Below are positions 1 to 11,071 of a stretch of DNA of 64,000 nucleotides, piece after piece; position 1 is the stretch's first letter; each line of letters opens with the position of its first letter. Source of the DNA: Erigeron canadensis (lineage: Eukaryota > Streptophyta > Magnoliopsida > Asterales > Asteraceae); contig NC_057761.1 of the NCBI RefSeq assembly GCF_010389155.1, positions 15,254,501-15,318,500 on the forward strand, written 5' to 3'. The notes under the pieces were generated by a model. That model was given only the letters and a program-made list of their open reading frames with translations. It did not search any database and was not told the DNA's origin. A program made the translations under genes and the position numbers.

Positions 1-2
1 GA

Positions 3-443
3 GATCATGTTGTTCTAAAAGAAAAGAGCAAAATTCTGAAGAATAAGAAGTCTGTTTCAAATGGAAATGTTTTACCAACCGAATCTGTGTCTAATCCAAA
101 CCACCTCAAATCTGACTCTGACAAAATTATTTCTAAATATGTTGAGTCCAGAAAAGCTAAGATTTCTAATGACACTAATTTACTTACAAGTGTGTCTGAT
201 TCAAATATTGTTGATCAAAGTAAATTAAGGTCTGAATGTAAGAAATCTGGAATAGGCAAAGGTTTTGTTCAAGAGGAAACTCTAAATGTTGCAAGAAAGA
301 ATTTCAAATCTGGCAAGGGTCAGCTTAAGCAACAATGGGTTTCTAAATGTGATAAGAATATTGGTTCTGTTTCCCAATCTGAGTCAGACCCTGTGGTCAG
401 CTCTGATGAACCCATCCTTGGATGGGTTCCCAAAATGAACTAA
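3..443 (+). pseudogene. F: C-terminal part of Gag/spacer
   Basis: The frame is open from the left edge of the window, so the start is missing. The visible stretch is low-complexity, rich in Ser, Lys, Asn and Asp, with no zinc knuckle in view. It ends in GWVPK plus two residues and a TAA stop. A WVxK sequence before a stop also ends the equivalent region of elements A, D and B, so this is the conserved Gag-spacer terminus. The Pol frame begins a few bases later in a different frame, after an AAATGCAG sequence that looks like a 3' splice site. Confidence 0.7.
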
Positions 444-450
444 TATCTTA

Positions 451-746
451 TTGAAAATGCAGGGCTATCACGATGCACAAACCTGGCACTTGGATAGTGG
501 GTGTTCCAAGCATATGACCAGATGTAAGTCCCTGCTATGTAGCTTTAGGACAAGCGATGATCCTAGTGTTACATTTGGAGATGATTCCCAAGGAAGAACT
601 AAAGGATTTGGCATTTTGTCAAATGGTCCCCTTACTTTTAGAAGAGTGTCTTATGTGAATGGCTTGAAGCACAATCTGATAAGTGTGAGTCAATTGTGTG
701 ATGCTGGCTATGAAGTAAGATTCCGAGCTGATAAGGGCATTGTTCT
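451..746 (+). pseudogene. F: Pol start, aspartic protease, interrupted by A
   Basis: The copia protease signature [12 protein letters not shown] lies near the start; the D-S-G triplet is the retropepsin active site. The reading continues through the conserved VxYVxGLKHNLISVSQLCD segment that leads to the pre-integrase domain. At 746 it is cut by insertion of element A. Deleting A and one GTTCT copy joins it in frame with position 12798. No convincing ATG opens this frame, so expression as part of a Gag-Pol product, or from a spliced RNA, is expected. Confidence 0.85.
742..746 (+). repeat. Target-site duplication of A, left copy (GTTCT)
   Basis: GTTCT directly precedes the TGTTAG start of the 5' LTR. 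The same five bases follow the TTACA end of the 3' LTR at 12793-12797. A 5-bp duplication is the normal product of copia integrase and fixes the element ends. Confidence 0.95.
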
Positions 747-1069
747 TGTTAGAAATCCAAAAATAGTGATACATTGTAATTTAAGTTATGGACTTACTTG
801 TAGTTAAGTCATAAGTTGATGATTTCTAAGGTTGAGGGGCTAATAGTGAGAATTAGCATAGTTGATGTGTTTAGACTATAAATAGCCCTCAATCCCTTAG
901 AAATCATAACAATAAGCATAACTCTTGACATACATTCCATACCATTACACCTGAATAACACACACTTAATCCCAATTCTCTCTCAACACACACACAAACA
1001 CCAAGAACACACACACTAACCAAACGCCATTGTTGATGTGAATTCGAGTGATAAAATCGTGTTGTTACA
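747..1069 (+). repeat. A: 5' LTR (323 bp)
   Basis: It begins TGTTAGAAATCC and ends TTGTTACA, followed at once by the primer site. A TATA box, TATAAATAG, lies at 877-885, so transcription probably starts about 30 bp downstream, defining U3/R. CA-rich repeats fill the R/U5 part. It differs from the 3' LTR by two substitutions: G/T in the 'aaggttga-ggg' stretch and C/T in 'cttaatcc-aatt'. Confidence 0.95.
877..885 (+). promoter_or_regulatory. A: LTR TATA box
   Basis: TATAAATAG sits at about 40% of the LTR length, the normal place for a copia LTR promoter. The 3' LTR copy lies at 12600-12608 and could drive readout into F sequence. Confidence 0.7.
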
Positions 1070-1071
1070 TT

Positions 1072-1083
1072 TGGTATCAGAGC
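1072..1083 (+). other. A: primer-binding site for initiator-Met tRNA
   Basis: TGGTATCAGAGC starts three bases after the 5' LTR. It is complementary to the 3' end of plant initiator methionine tRNA and is the standard minus-strand primer site of plant copia elements. The same 12-mer follows the 5' LTRs of B, C and D. Confidence 0.95.
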
Positions 1084-2230
1084 AAAACATCATTTTGATC
1101 TCGATCCATAACTGAATTCAATCACATTTTCATCAAAAATCACCTTTAATTCTGTTTTTTTTCTGTTTCTGTTCGTTTTTTTCCTCACTGAAAATCCAAA
1201 AAAATTAACCTCTCAAATCACATAAAATCACAGATGTTTGTTCACCGTTCGATTCCTCATAGTTAATAACATAATCCTCTCAAGTTTCATGTTCTAATTT
1301 GATCTGAATCAAAAGTTCAGATTTTGAGTTTTTGGCGCTAAAATTTTGGATTTGATTCTGTTGTGTTATAAGCTAAATTGTGTTAATCGGATCATTGCTG
1401 AGGTGAAAACAAACTGTTTGCAAGTGGTTTCATGTTCCAATTCTCAGAAAATCAAAAGATATTGAAGTTTTAAAAAATCGTCAATGGAGGTGTTCATACT
1501 CAGAGGTTGAAGACGACTGTGTGAAGCTAAAACGATCTTATTTAGATCATTTCAGTTTTTCTACCCTTGATACTTTCATATCAGTATTGTGGCTTGTAAA
1601 ACGATTCAAATTTTGATCGTTTTGACAAGTGTGGTTGTGTTGTGAAGAATTAATTGTGGCTAACTGATCCTTTGGATTGGTTTTGGTCAATTCAATTTCT
1701 TGAAAAATACACAAGTTTTTGAGGAATCCTGAAAAGAAACCAAAACGATCTCTTTTAGATCGTTTTAGTTTTCTTAGAGATCAGAACGATCTCTTTTAGA
1801 TCGTTTCAAGTTTTGCTTGAACATTCTCTGGTTTGATTAATTCGTGAAGAGTTGTGTTTGGGAATCATACTACTCTTGGGTAACTGATCTTCGTGATTGG
1901 TTTTGCTCAATTCATTTCATTCCATTTCATACCAAAACTCTGCCCAAATCATTTCAGAATACTTAGAATTTTTCTTCTTCAAAAAATCGTTTCAAGTTTA
2001 AATCGTTTCATTCTTAATTCAATTTAGATCGTTTCAAATTAAATCATTTCATTCCTGCACATTGAGATCATTTCATTCCTGAAAATTCAGATCGTTTCAT
2101 TCATACTTCAAAACAGATCATTTCATTTTCATTTCAATTCAGATCGTTTCATTTCATTCCAACTTAGATCGTTTCATAGTTTCATATTTTCTTCAAAATC
2201 AATTCAATTCTCAATTCAAATCAATTTCAA
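1084..2230 (+). other. A: 1.15-kb untranslated leader with CGATC inverted repeats
   Basis: This region is noncoding and AT-rich. It contains repeated AAACGATCT and AGATCGTTT words. In the first part they form inverted pairs with short loops (1529-1552, 1593-1629, 1742-1766, 1784-1806). In the last part (about 1985-2190) they become a run of single-orientation copies of the ATCGTTTCAT type. The same organisation is present in D and, with different bases, in C. The role is unknown; palindrome-rich cis-regions are known from maize Sireviruses. Confidence 0.75.
1742..1766 (+). other. A: perfect leader hairpin
   Basis: AAAACGATCT (1742-1751) pairs perfectly with AGATCGTTTT (1757-1766) across a five-base CTTTT loop. 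A second hairpin with the same loop is at 1784-1806. A longer one at 1593-1629 pairs CTTGT with ACAAG outside AAAACGAT/ATCGTTTT. Confidence 0.8.
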
Positions 2231-3811
2231 ATGACTACTCGTGAAGCATTGTCTCTGGGTACTGATACAAGACCACCAGTTCTTTATCGTGGTAACTATG
2301 GACTTTGGAAGAAAAGGTTCATGGATTATGTGGAACGTCAGACAAATGGTCACATGCTTAAGGACTCAATCATCAATGGACTTGCTATGCATCGTCATCC
2401 TACTACCCGTGCTATTTTGACTCCTGATCTTTTGAACGCCGAACAAAGAGATCATACTGCTGCTGACAACAGAGCTAGGTCATGCTTGTACCAAGCACTT
2501 CCTGATGAGATCTATGGCTCAGTTGATTCTTACGAGACAACAAAGGAGATTTGGGATGAAGTTGCTAGACAAATGGAAGGTTCTGATGTAACCTCAACAA
2601 TTCGACTGACAAATGTCTTAACTGAGTTTGACAATTTTCAGAAATCACCAAATGAATCTCTTGAGTCCGTGTACTACAAATTCTGCAATGTGATCAATGA
2701 ACTGAGAAAGAACAAGGTCAAGAAAGATGAGATTGAGCTGAACATCAAATTTATCAAAGCACTTGGTCCCGAATGGGAAGATTATGGAACTCAAATCAAG
2801 CAACATCAAGATCTGACCAAATTCACCATTCATACTCTTTATGAATCTTTCAAGCTGAATGAGAGCAAGGTTCTGAGCAAAAATTCATTCAACAAAGTGC
2901 CAGAAGTTGTATCTACTGATCCTTTGGCATTGGTTGTTGAACGAAAGGTTTCTGAGGCTCTTAAAAGACAATTGACTATTGTTTCTTCGTCTGATGAGGA
3001 GGGAGAAGATTACTTGACTCCAAGAGATGGTGTTCCTGATGAATTCTACCAAGCTCTTGCCGCTGTTACCAAGCATTTCAAGAAAAAGTATTTCAAAGCA
3101 AGGCTAACTAACAACAATCTTCGAACTTCATCAACAAGTGCATTTCCAAAGAAGGAACAATATCATCACAAGAGTTTTGAACAAGGTGAAACAACTGTTT
3201 CCAAGAAAAGAGACAAGAAAGCAGAAAATGAGAAATAAATCATGGAAAAAGAAAAGACATCTGACAAAAAGTGTTACAACTGTGGAATTCCTGGTCATTT
3301 TGCTGTGGATTGCAAGCTGCCTCGCAAGAAGGATTATGCATACTACAAGCAGAAGATGCTTCTGGAAAAGCAAGTTGAAGCCGGTCAAGCCTTGATTGCT
3401 GAAGATGACAAGTGGCTTTTACTTTCTGATGATGAAGATGAAGATCTGTCTGCCAATGTATGTTTCATGGCAAGGTTAAGCAAAGACAAAGTGTTGGAGG
3501 CTGACAACACTGACGAGGAATATCCCGATGATGAGGTAAATCTCGACTCTACTTTTTCATCAATTAAGGATGAAGAGTCTTGTAGAATTGCCTTATCAAA
3601 CTTGACGAATCATTACACTTCTTTAGCCAACAAAAACAAGAAATTGAAAAATAGCATTGTATTTTCAAAAAGGGAACACACAAAACTTCTTGAAGAAAAT
3701 TCTAAACTACTTTTTGAGTATGATTCTATGAAACAAGAATTTCAAAACTATAAAGAACAAATGTTGGTTAAAGAATGTGAAATGAATGTGTCTCCTGACT
3801 CTAAGTTATAG
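2231..3811 (+). pseudogene. gag: A: gag with zinc knuckle, broken by stops
   Basis: The ATG at 2231 starts a capsid-like Gag (MTTREALSLGTDTRPP), with the conserved copia capsid segments TKEIWDEV and LTEFDNF. A CCHC zinc knuckle (CYNCGIPGHFAVDC) lies at 3272-3313. An in-frame TAA at 3236 stands where D has a Gln codon, and TAG at 3809 where D has Leu. The reading continues as an acidic then coiled-coil segment. It would form the virus-like particle; here only a knuckle-less truncated Gag of 335 residues can be made without read-through. Confidence 0.88.
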
Positions 3812-6013
3812 AAAAAGTGTCATAATTTAGAAAAGACCATTCTTGATCTTGAAAAAGCCAATCAAGATATTGAAGTTCAAAAGACCAATGAATGGCTTCG
3901 TGCAAATGCGAGACAAATGGATGTTGATATTCTGAATAAGAAGCTTTAAGAAGCTACACCAAAAACAATTGAACTTGAAAGAAAAGTTTTTGATCTAAAT
4001 CATAACTGTTTTTTAAAAGGCATTGAGATTGAAAATCTTGGAAGACAAATTGAGGAACATAAAAAGAATATACTTTTCTATCAAGAAAAGTTGTACAAAG
4101 TTGAACAAAACCCTCTTTTGGATTTCACTGCCTATTTCAATAAGTTAAAAATTGATAGATCAGAACTTCTTCTTGGGTTAGGATTTGAGAATATCACTCC
4201 ATTGCAAAAAGCCAAAGACAAGATCGAACCCTTGTATGATGAAAAGTTTTTGAGACTTGGTATGGTTTAACAATTCATTCGTCCATTGGATGACGAATTT
4301 GAGACTGATGAAGTTGAGAAAATTGAAAATAATAAATTTTTGGTTAATTATGATGCAATTAATACTTCTTACGAAACGAAAAAGTCATCAAGTTTTGAAT
4401 TAGAAGAAATTGCGTCTAATTTTCAAAACCAAGAATCTGTTGTTTCACCACCTAAACCAACTAAATTGTATGTTCCATCCACATTTTTGGAAAAACAAAT
4501 AGAAGGTTTACAACAAAAGGTGGAATCTCAACAAAAACTTATTAATAATCTACAGTCTCAAAGTCCGAATTCAAAGAATGAATCAGTTATTGTTGATATC
4601 AAGAAAGTTTGTGTGAATGTTTCTACCCAAACTGATTTCAGTCTTTTAGTAGACCATTCCACTCAGACTGCTTGTATTTCATCTACTGGTTCCTCCACCC
4701 AAACCTTGACTGATTCTTTTGAGTATTCATGTCAAAATACAGCTACTGAAATAGCTGATGATTATGTGCAATTTGATTTATCTAATGACGAACTTGCGCA
4801 TAGTTTAGTTTTGATATGGTACTACTTTAGGTTTTTCACTTATGAGTTTTCTGAAGAGTTAGTTGTTCACCCTAAGCTTTATGCTAGTATAGGTGTTGAT
4901 ACTTCTACTCAACTTTCTTGTGAAACCAAAGCAGTGTTAGTTCAAGTTGATTTTATTCCTGAGACAACCAATAGTGTGAAGTTGGAAAACAAAACTCCTG
5001 ATTTTTCAAAATTCTCTCCGGTTTCTACATTCACCAAAAATGATTTTGATAAATTCATGGAGGGAGAATATGTTTTTGATTCTGAAACTGAGAAAAAGAT
5101 TGAATCTACCAAAATCAAAGTTGAATCTCCAAAATCGTTTTTCAAAGCTCCAACTTCACATTACTCAAAGAAACGGGTTATTTACAAACCCATCAAGACT
5201 GAACCAAAGACTGTCACCAAACCAAGAATCAATAAGTTAAAAACAAAGTGTCCTACCCCAGAAAAGCATGTTAAAACCAAACAAGATGAGACCAAACCCA
5301 AAATCAAATACAACAAAGTGAAACTTCTGGAAATCAATTCAAATGTTTCTTTGTCTAGCTCTCATTCTAGTTTAAATTCTAAAGTGTCTAAGTCTAGTTC
5401 AGTTTTGCTAACTAGGGATGCTTCAAATGGTGCAACTAGGTATAGGGATAGATATGGCTGGTTTTCTCATGATAAACCTAAGAAACAAGAAGTTTCCGCA
5501 CCGCCAAAAGAGTCTAAAAAGATAAAAGTGCTTCAAAACTCTCGTTCTAATCTTCTTAGTGTCAATTCGACAGGTGGAAAGAGCTTAATTAGTGAGACCA
5601 AATGGGTAGCTAAGTCATTAGTACCTAAGTTCACTAATGTTGATAAAAAGAAGAAAAAGCGAAGAAGAAAAGATGGTAGTAAGAAGAAGCATGTTTCTGT
5701 TAAGTCAAACAATTTATCTTTTAAGTCTTATGTGTTAAACAATGTTAATGGTGCCAAGGCTAGGCCTTGTGATGTTGTAAACAATGTTAATTCTTGTTCT
5801 CATATGCATGGTTTGAATGCTGGTAAACATGTGACTTTTGATTCGTGTGTTAATATTCGTTTGTTTAATCCAAATGTGCTTGTTGATAATGTGCTTGTTA
5901 ACAAGTATGTTGATTCGAAAGCATGTTTGTATGCATCTCCTAAGTTATATCCCCTGCCTGTATTAACTAACCACAAAGGACCCGTCTCTAAGTGGGTACC
6001 TAAAGTTGGTTAA
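3812..6013 (+). pseudogene. A: long coiled-coil Gag-Pol spacer with stops
   Basis: This continues Gag as a Glu/Lys-rich coiled coil, followed by a Ser/Thr/Lys-rich tail that ends WVPKVG and TAA. Stops at 3946 and 4268 (both TAA) replace Gln codons in D; the frame is open from 4286 to 6013. The spacer is unusually long for copia. A basic KKKKRRRKDGSKKK patch near 5650-5690 could be a nuclear or nucleic-acid-binding signal (inference). The TAA is followed by ATTTTTGATTGCAG, which resembles a 3' splice site, immediately before Pol. Confidence 0.8.
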
Positions 6014-6021
6014 ATTTTTGA

Positions 6022-9000
6022 TTGCAGGAAATAACCATCTGTGTATGGATACTCGATTCTGGGTGTTCAAAACACATGACTGGCAATAAATCATTGCTCA
6101 AGAATTTTGTTGAAAGATTCATGGGAACTGTTCGTTTCGGAAACAACAATTTCGCTCCAATTCTAGGTTATGGAGATATTGAAAGAAACGGAATTGTCAT
6201 CAAGAAAGTTCATTATGTTGAAGGCCTGAGTCATAACTTGTTCAGTGTTGGACAGTTTTGTGACAACAATTTTCAAGTTCTTTTTCGACAATCTCTGTGC
6301 AAAGTCCAAACTCTAGATGGAATTGATATCCTATGCGGAGATCATGAAGACAATCTTTTCTCAGTTAATCTTGATGATAACCAACCAACTGATAATATCT
6401 GTCTTGTTTCAAAAGCTACTTCGAAAAATTCGTGGTTGTGGCATAGAAGGCTTTCTCACTTGAATTATCAAACCATCAATGCTTTAGTCAACAAGCAACT
6501 TGTTGAAGGCTTGCCTGACTACAAATATGAGAGTGAGCATGTCTGTCCTTCTTGTGCAGTTGGGAAGATCAAGAGAACTTCTCATAAACCAAAGAAAATT
6601 CCACACACTTTGGCACCTCTTCATTTGCTTCACATGGATCTTTGTGGGCCTATGAAAGTACAAAGTAGAAACGGGAAGAGATATATTCTGGTTATCATTG
6701 ATGATTATTCTAGATACACTTGGGTCAAGTTTCTTGCTTCAAAAGATGAAACAACTCAAATTTTGATCGATTTCATCACTTCCACTCAAGTGAACCTTCA
6801 ACTTCCAGTCCGTTATATCCGTTCAGATAACGGTACTGAGTTCAAAAATGCCATCTTCAATGAATTTTGCAAATCAAAAGGCATTACTCACCAATTCTCT
6901 GCTGTCCGAACCCCGCAACAAAATGGTGTTGTTGAAAGGAGAAATCGTACGCTGGTGGAAGCAGCAAGAACAATGCTTGCTTATTCCAAGTTACCATCAA
7001 ACATGTGGGCTGAAGCTGTTGACACTGCCTGTCATACTCAAAATCGGTCAAACATCAATCAGCGTCATGAGAAGACTCCTTATGAGGTTATTAATAAACG
7101 CAAACCCAACATAAATTACTTCCATATTTTTAGGTGTGTCTGTTATACCTTGAATGATCGGGAAAATGTTGGAAAATTTGAAAGGAAAGGTGACGAAGGT
7201 TACTTTGTTGGTTACTCAAAGACATCGATTGCATATCGCATCTTCAATCGTCGAACAAACACGATTCAAGAAACCATGAATGTTTGGTTTGACGAGATGT
7301 CTGGCATGATATTTGAACAAGAAAGCTTGCTACCAACAATTAATGATCTAAGTAATTCAAGTGCTTCCTCAAGGACGTCTACTTTAGCTTCAAAATTTAA
7401 GAAATATCCAACTCCAACAAGTGAAGAGCTAGATATTCTTTTCGAAGAATTCTACAACTCAAAACCGATTCAAGAAAAGGAACCTCAAGTCATCAATGAA
7501 CCAATTCTGAACAATGACCCCATTCAAACAAATGAATCAATTCCTGACAACAATCATGAATCATCTTCAAATTTTACAGAGCAAGAAGAATCATCTTCAA
7601 GTGATATTTATTCTCAAAAGAATGTTCAAGAACAACCTTCTCAAATCACCCAAACAAAAAATCCATCAAATACTCCAAATGTGTATGTACCACTGGATTT
7701 TGATCATCCAAATTTTGAGGAAAGAGTTATTCCAAGCTATGATTCCATTGCTCAACAGAACTCTGGATTTAATGATGGTAATGTTGACATTCATCAACAA
7801 GATCCTCTTCCTCATGACAACAAGTGGTCACGTATGCGTAAAGATCATCCTACAGAACAGATCATCGGAGATCCACAAGCTGGTGTTTCTACCCGTACTA
7901 CAGTCAATGAGTGTCTTGTTGCACTTTCACTGAGTAACATTGAACCCAAAACTGTCTCTGAAGCTCTTTGTGATCCAGAATGGGTTAAAGCAATGCAAGA
8001 TGAATTAGCTCAGTTTGAGAGACTAAAGGTATGGAGATTGGTTCCAAATCCAAGGAAAGAAGAACCAATTCGCACCAAGTGGATTTTCAAGAACAAGAAG
8101 GATGAAAATGGAGTTGTAGTAAGGAACAAAACTAGATTGGTTGCAAAGGGTTACTGCCAACAACCTGGTGTGGATTTTGACGAAACTTTCGCTCCTATTG
8201 CAAGAATGGAGGCCATTCGTATATTCTTAGCTTATGCCGCATTCAGAAACTTCACAGTGTTTCAAATGGATGTGAAGACAGCATTCTTGAATGGAGAACT
8301 CAAAGAAGAAGTTTACGTGGAGCAACCTGAAGGTTTTGTTGATCCTAAGAAGCCAAACCATGTCTACAGGTTAGACAAGGCCCTCTATGGTTTGAAGCAG
8401 GCACCCCGAGCATGGTATGATTCCTTATCTACTTTCTTACTCAAAGGAGGCTTTACCAAAGGTACTATTGACCCTACCCTGTTTATTCGTAAGCAAGGTA
8501 AACATGTTTTACTTGTCCAAATATATGTTGATGACATTATTTTTGGGTCAACCAGTCAAACTTTTTGTCGAAATTTTTCATCTCTAATGGTCAATCATTT
8601 TGAAATGAGCATGATTGGGGAAATGAAATACTTTTTGGGTCTACAAATCAAACAATTACCAACTGGTATTTTTATATCACAAGGTAAGTACATAAAAGAT
8701 ATGTTGAAAAAGTTTGAAATGACTAATTGTACTTCAATTTCAACCCCAATGGCTGCTCGTACAAACATTAATGCTAATAAAAATGGGAAACCATTTGACC
8801 AAAAGAGGTATAGAAGCATGATTGGTTCGTTGTTGTATCTTACAGCATCTCGCCTAGATATAATGTTTGCAACATGTATGTGTGCTAGGTATCAAGCCGC
8901 TCCGACTGATTTACATTACCAAGCTGTGAAACGAATTTTTCGTTATCTGAAGGGTACACCCAATCTTGGTCTCTGGTATCCAAGGGATACTGGATTCAAT

Positions 9001-9471
9001 TTAACTGCCTATTCAGATGCAGATCATGCAGGTTGTAAGCTTGATCGCAAGAGCACATCTGGTACTTTACAATTCTTAGGGGATAAGATTGTAAGTTGGT
9101 CATCCAAAAAGCAAAATTGCGTATCACTGTCAACAGCAGAGGCTGAATATGTAGCTGCTGCTAGTCGTTGTGCTCAAGTGTTATGGATGAAAACACAACT
9201 TACCGACTATGGTCTGAAATATGATCGTGTCCCTATCTATTGTGATTCACAAAGTGCCATTGCAATTGTTGTCAACTCAGTCAATCACTCACGCTCAAAG
9301 CACATTGATGTGAGATATCATTTTCTCAAAGATCATGTTGAGAAAGGTGACATCGAACTCTACTTCGTGGGAACTGACCACCAACTCCCTGATTTGTTCA
9401 CAAAATCACTGGACGAAAAGAGGTTTAATTTCTTAATCTCTAAACTTGGTATGCTAAATCTTGATCCTTAA
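6022..9471 (+). CDS. pol: A: intact Pol (protease, integrase, RT, RNase H)
   Basis: This is one open frame of 1149 codons. Protease: [10 protein letters not shown], residues about 11-20. Pre-integrase HHCC: WHRRLSH near 139 and CPSC near 174. Integrase [12 protein letters not shown] (about 203), SDNGTEF (about 268) and NGVVERRNR (about 303). [13 protein letters not shown] and the YVDD catalytic motif near 834. RNase [10 protein letters not shown] near 997 and STAEAEYVA. The frame has no ATG; the first in-frame codon after a TGA is TTG at 6022, so it needs a fusion or spliced message. Catalytic residues look intact. RNase H is followed by the usual [11 protein letters not shown] ending. Confidence 0.93.
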   Translation: MQEITICVWILDSGCSKHMTGNKSLLKNFVERFMGTVRFGNNNFAPILGYGDIERNGIVIKKVHYVEGLSHNLFSVGQFCDNNFQVLFRQSLCKVQTLDGIDILCGDHEDNLFSVNLDDNQPTDNICLVSKATSKNSWLWHRRLSHLNYQTINALVNKQLVEGLPDYKYESEHVCPSCAVGKIKRTSHKPKKIPHTLAPLHLLHMDLCGPMKVQSRNGKRYILVIIDDYSRYTWVKFLASKDETTQILIDFITSTQVNLQLPVRYIRSDNGTEFKNAIFNEFCKSKGITHQFSAVRTPQQNGVVERRNRTLVEAARTMLAYSKLPSNMWAEAVDTACHTQNRSNINQRHEKTPYEVINKRKPNINYFHIFRCVCYTLNDRENVGKFERKGDEGYFVGYSKTSIAYRIFNRRTNTIQETMNVWFDEMSGMIFEQESLLPTINDLSNSSASSRTSTLASKFKKYPTPTSEELDILFEEFYNSKPIQEKEPQVINEPILNNDPIQTNESIPDNNHESSSNFTEQEESSSSDIYSQKNVQEQPSQITQTKNPSNTPNVYVPLDFDHPNFEERVIPSYDSIAQQNSGFNDGNVDIHQQDPLPHDNKWSRMRKDHPTEQIIGDPQAGVSTRTTVNECLVALSLSNIEPKTVSEALCDPEWVKAMQDELAQFERLKVWRLVPNPRKEEPIRTKWIFKNKKDENGVVVRNKTRLVAKGYCQQPGVDFDETFAPIARMEAIRIFLAYAAFRNFTVFQMDVKTAFLNGELKEEVYVEQPEGFVDPKKPNHVYRLDKALYGLKQAPRAWYDSLSTFLLKGGFTKGTIDPTLFIRKQGKHVLLVQIYVDDIIFGSTSQTFCRNFSSLMVNHFEMSMIGEMKYFLGLQIKQLPTGIFISQGKYIKDMLKKFEMTNCTSISTPMAARTNINANKNGKPFDQKRYRSMIGSLLYLTASRLDIMFATCMCARYQAAPTDLHYQAVKRIFRYLKGTPNLGLWYPRDTGFNLTAYSDADHAGCKLDRKSTSGTLQFLGDKIVSWSSKKQNCVSLSTAEAEYVAAASRCAQVLWMKTQLTDYGLKYDRVPIYCDSQSAIAIVVNSVNHSRSKHIDVRYHFLKDHVEKGDIELYFVGTDHQLPDLFTKSLDEKRFNFLISKLGMLNLDP

Positions 9472-9614
9472 TTACCTTTACCATGGAATGAATTCTTGAT
9501 TCATTTTTCAAAAATTTTAAACAATTGAAAAACCAAAAATCAAATACAAAAATATAAAATTTTGAAAAATAACAAAAAGATTTTCTTAAATTTTCTTTCT
9601 TTTTACTTCAAAGT

Positions 9615-9811
9615 GGCTTGCATATATTCTGTATGCAACCCGTTCTTCATTAAACTATTTATTTTAAAAGTGGTTTACATATACTCTGTATGTAACCCGT
9701 GTTTAAATGATGTATTTATTACCTCGTGGCTTATGCACACTCAGTGTATAACCCGTGCTTATTTGTGTTATTTATTTTATAAATAGCTTGCAAATACTCT
9801 GTATGCAACCC
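9615..9811 (+). repeat. A: four tandem small hairpins, 57-bp period
   Basis: Units start near 9615, 9672, 9728 and 9785. Each pairs around an ATTCTG/ACTCTG/ACTCA loop. Stems: TTGCATA/TATGCAA, TTACATA/TATGTAA, TTATGCAC/GTGTATAA and TTGCAAA/TATGCAA, usually flanked by GG and CC. The stem bases differ between units while pairing is kept. D has four units at 51190-51384. Confidence 0.85.
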
Positions 9812-9868
9812 AGTTTTAAAAAGAAAAAATATTTATGTTTCAAAATTGAAATTAATTCATGTTGTTAT

Positions 9869-9946
9869 ACATATAAATTGATATAGGATAACGTGGAATT
9901 GAACGCCTTTGTGTACTTCCAAGTGGTCTTATATGAATGTATATGT
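9869..9946 (+). ncRNA. A: stem-loop 1 with GAACGCC loop
   Basis: Arms 9869-9898 and 9917-9946 are 30 nt each and pair at 26 of 30 positions including two G-U pairs. The 18-nt loop is TTGAACGCCTTTGTGTAC. It lies 400 bp after the pol stop. The type is a predicted structured element of the genomic RNA, not a known ncRNA family. D carries the same structure at 51054-51131. Confidence 0.7.
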
Positions 9947-9997
9947 ATAATACAAGATGTTGATTGCAATTTTGTTACACCTGTTTCAAAAACTCTC

Positions 9998-10069
9998 AAT
10001 TGTTGATATGAGAAGCAAAGGATTGAACGCCTTTGTGTACTCCTGAGTTGTCTCATCTTGAACAATTGA
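9998..10069 (+). ncRNA. A: stem-loop 2 with identical loop
   Basis: CAATTGTT (9998-10005) pairs with AACAATTG (10062-10069), ATGAGA with TCTCAT, and AGGA with TCCT, separated by small internal loops. The loop at 10024-10041 is again TTGAACGCCTTTGTGTAC, identical to stem-loop 1 although the arms are unrelated. The same structure occurs in D at 50899-50970. Confidence 0.7.
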
Positions 10070-11071
10070 TTGAGTTCACTTTTCATAAAACCTGTTTTGA
10101 TCTCACATAAATCATTTTTGCTCCACCTTTTCTATGGAAATCTGTTTGATCTATCGTTGCATAGATTAAGGGGGAGTTTGTGATTTCAAAAAAACTCTTT
10201 GAAAATTATTTGTGCAATTTATGGAGTTTGTGTGTGACAATGTGTTTTTAAAACATTTTTTTTCACATATAATGATTTTTTTCAAAAAACATTTAATTCA
10301 AAGGAAGTTCGGTGTTTGGTTTGCACAAGAGCGACTAGGTTTTTCTCAAAATTCTACTCCATGAATTTCATCATTGCCGATGAGTTCTAACCCCAGAGTA
10401 TTCATTTTTTTTCATTAGAAAGTAAGGGTATTTTGAGAGATGATGAATTCGTGCAACTACGTTGGAGGGAGTAAAGTCGAAAAGTGAGAGGTTATGGTGA
10501 TAATGTTGTGAGAAAAGGGTTAAAAGAATTGATACCCTTCCCTAAAATTCTCAAATCGCCGGGTAAAACACATTTCTATCGGATGTCATTTGTTGATATC
10601 TCGGTATTAAAGAAGCCTTCATGGACCCAATGAAGCGATGCACATCTTTACCTAACCACTCAAGTGTTTCTTAACAAATGCTTGTTTTATTTCTCATGAA
10701 GGTTTTCTCATTTCTATTGACTCTTCATTTGGAAGATGTTGATATTGAAAAAGGGTGACACTCTGCTTCAGTCCCCGACTTCATTTGATCACTTTGTGTC
10801 TAGAGCTCTCGTGATTGATCATTAATTTGATCGTTATTCATTCTTTAGGACACATTTACGTCATATCTTTGTGATATACATGCTTATCTTTGTGATATAG
10901 CCGGAACATTTGTAGTAATATCTTAAATGATATTTCACGATGATCAAATGGAAATCCTACCATTGCTAACATCATTTCCAGCTTTGAATGTAGGTCTCAT
11001 AATTGCATTTGTGTAATTATTGAGTTAACAAGAAGTCTATTGTGACCTTGGATTTTTTTCCTAAAAGTCTT

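Noticed and set aside
1985..2190. Regularly repeated ATCGTTTCAT words resembling a CRISPR array
   Set aside because: Spacing is irregular, repeats are short and inexact, the context is a plant retrotransposon leader, and sister elements share it.
8595..8819. Minus-strand frame inside pol, also in C and D equivalents
   Set aside because: Antisense shadow of conserved RT; conservation follows from pol.
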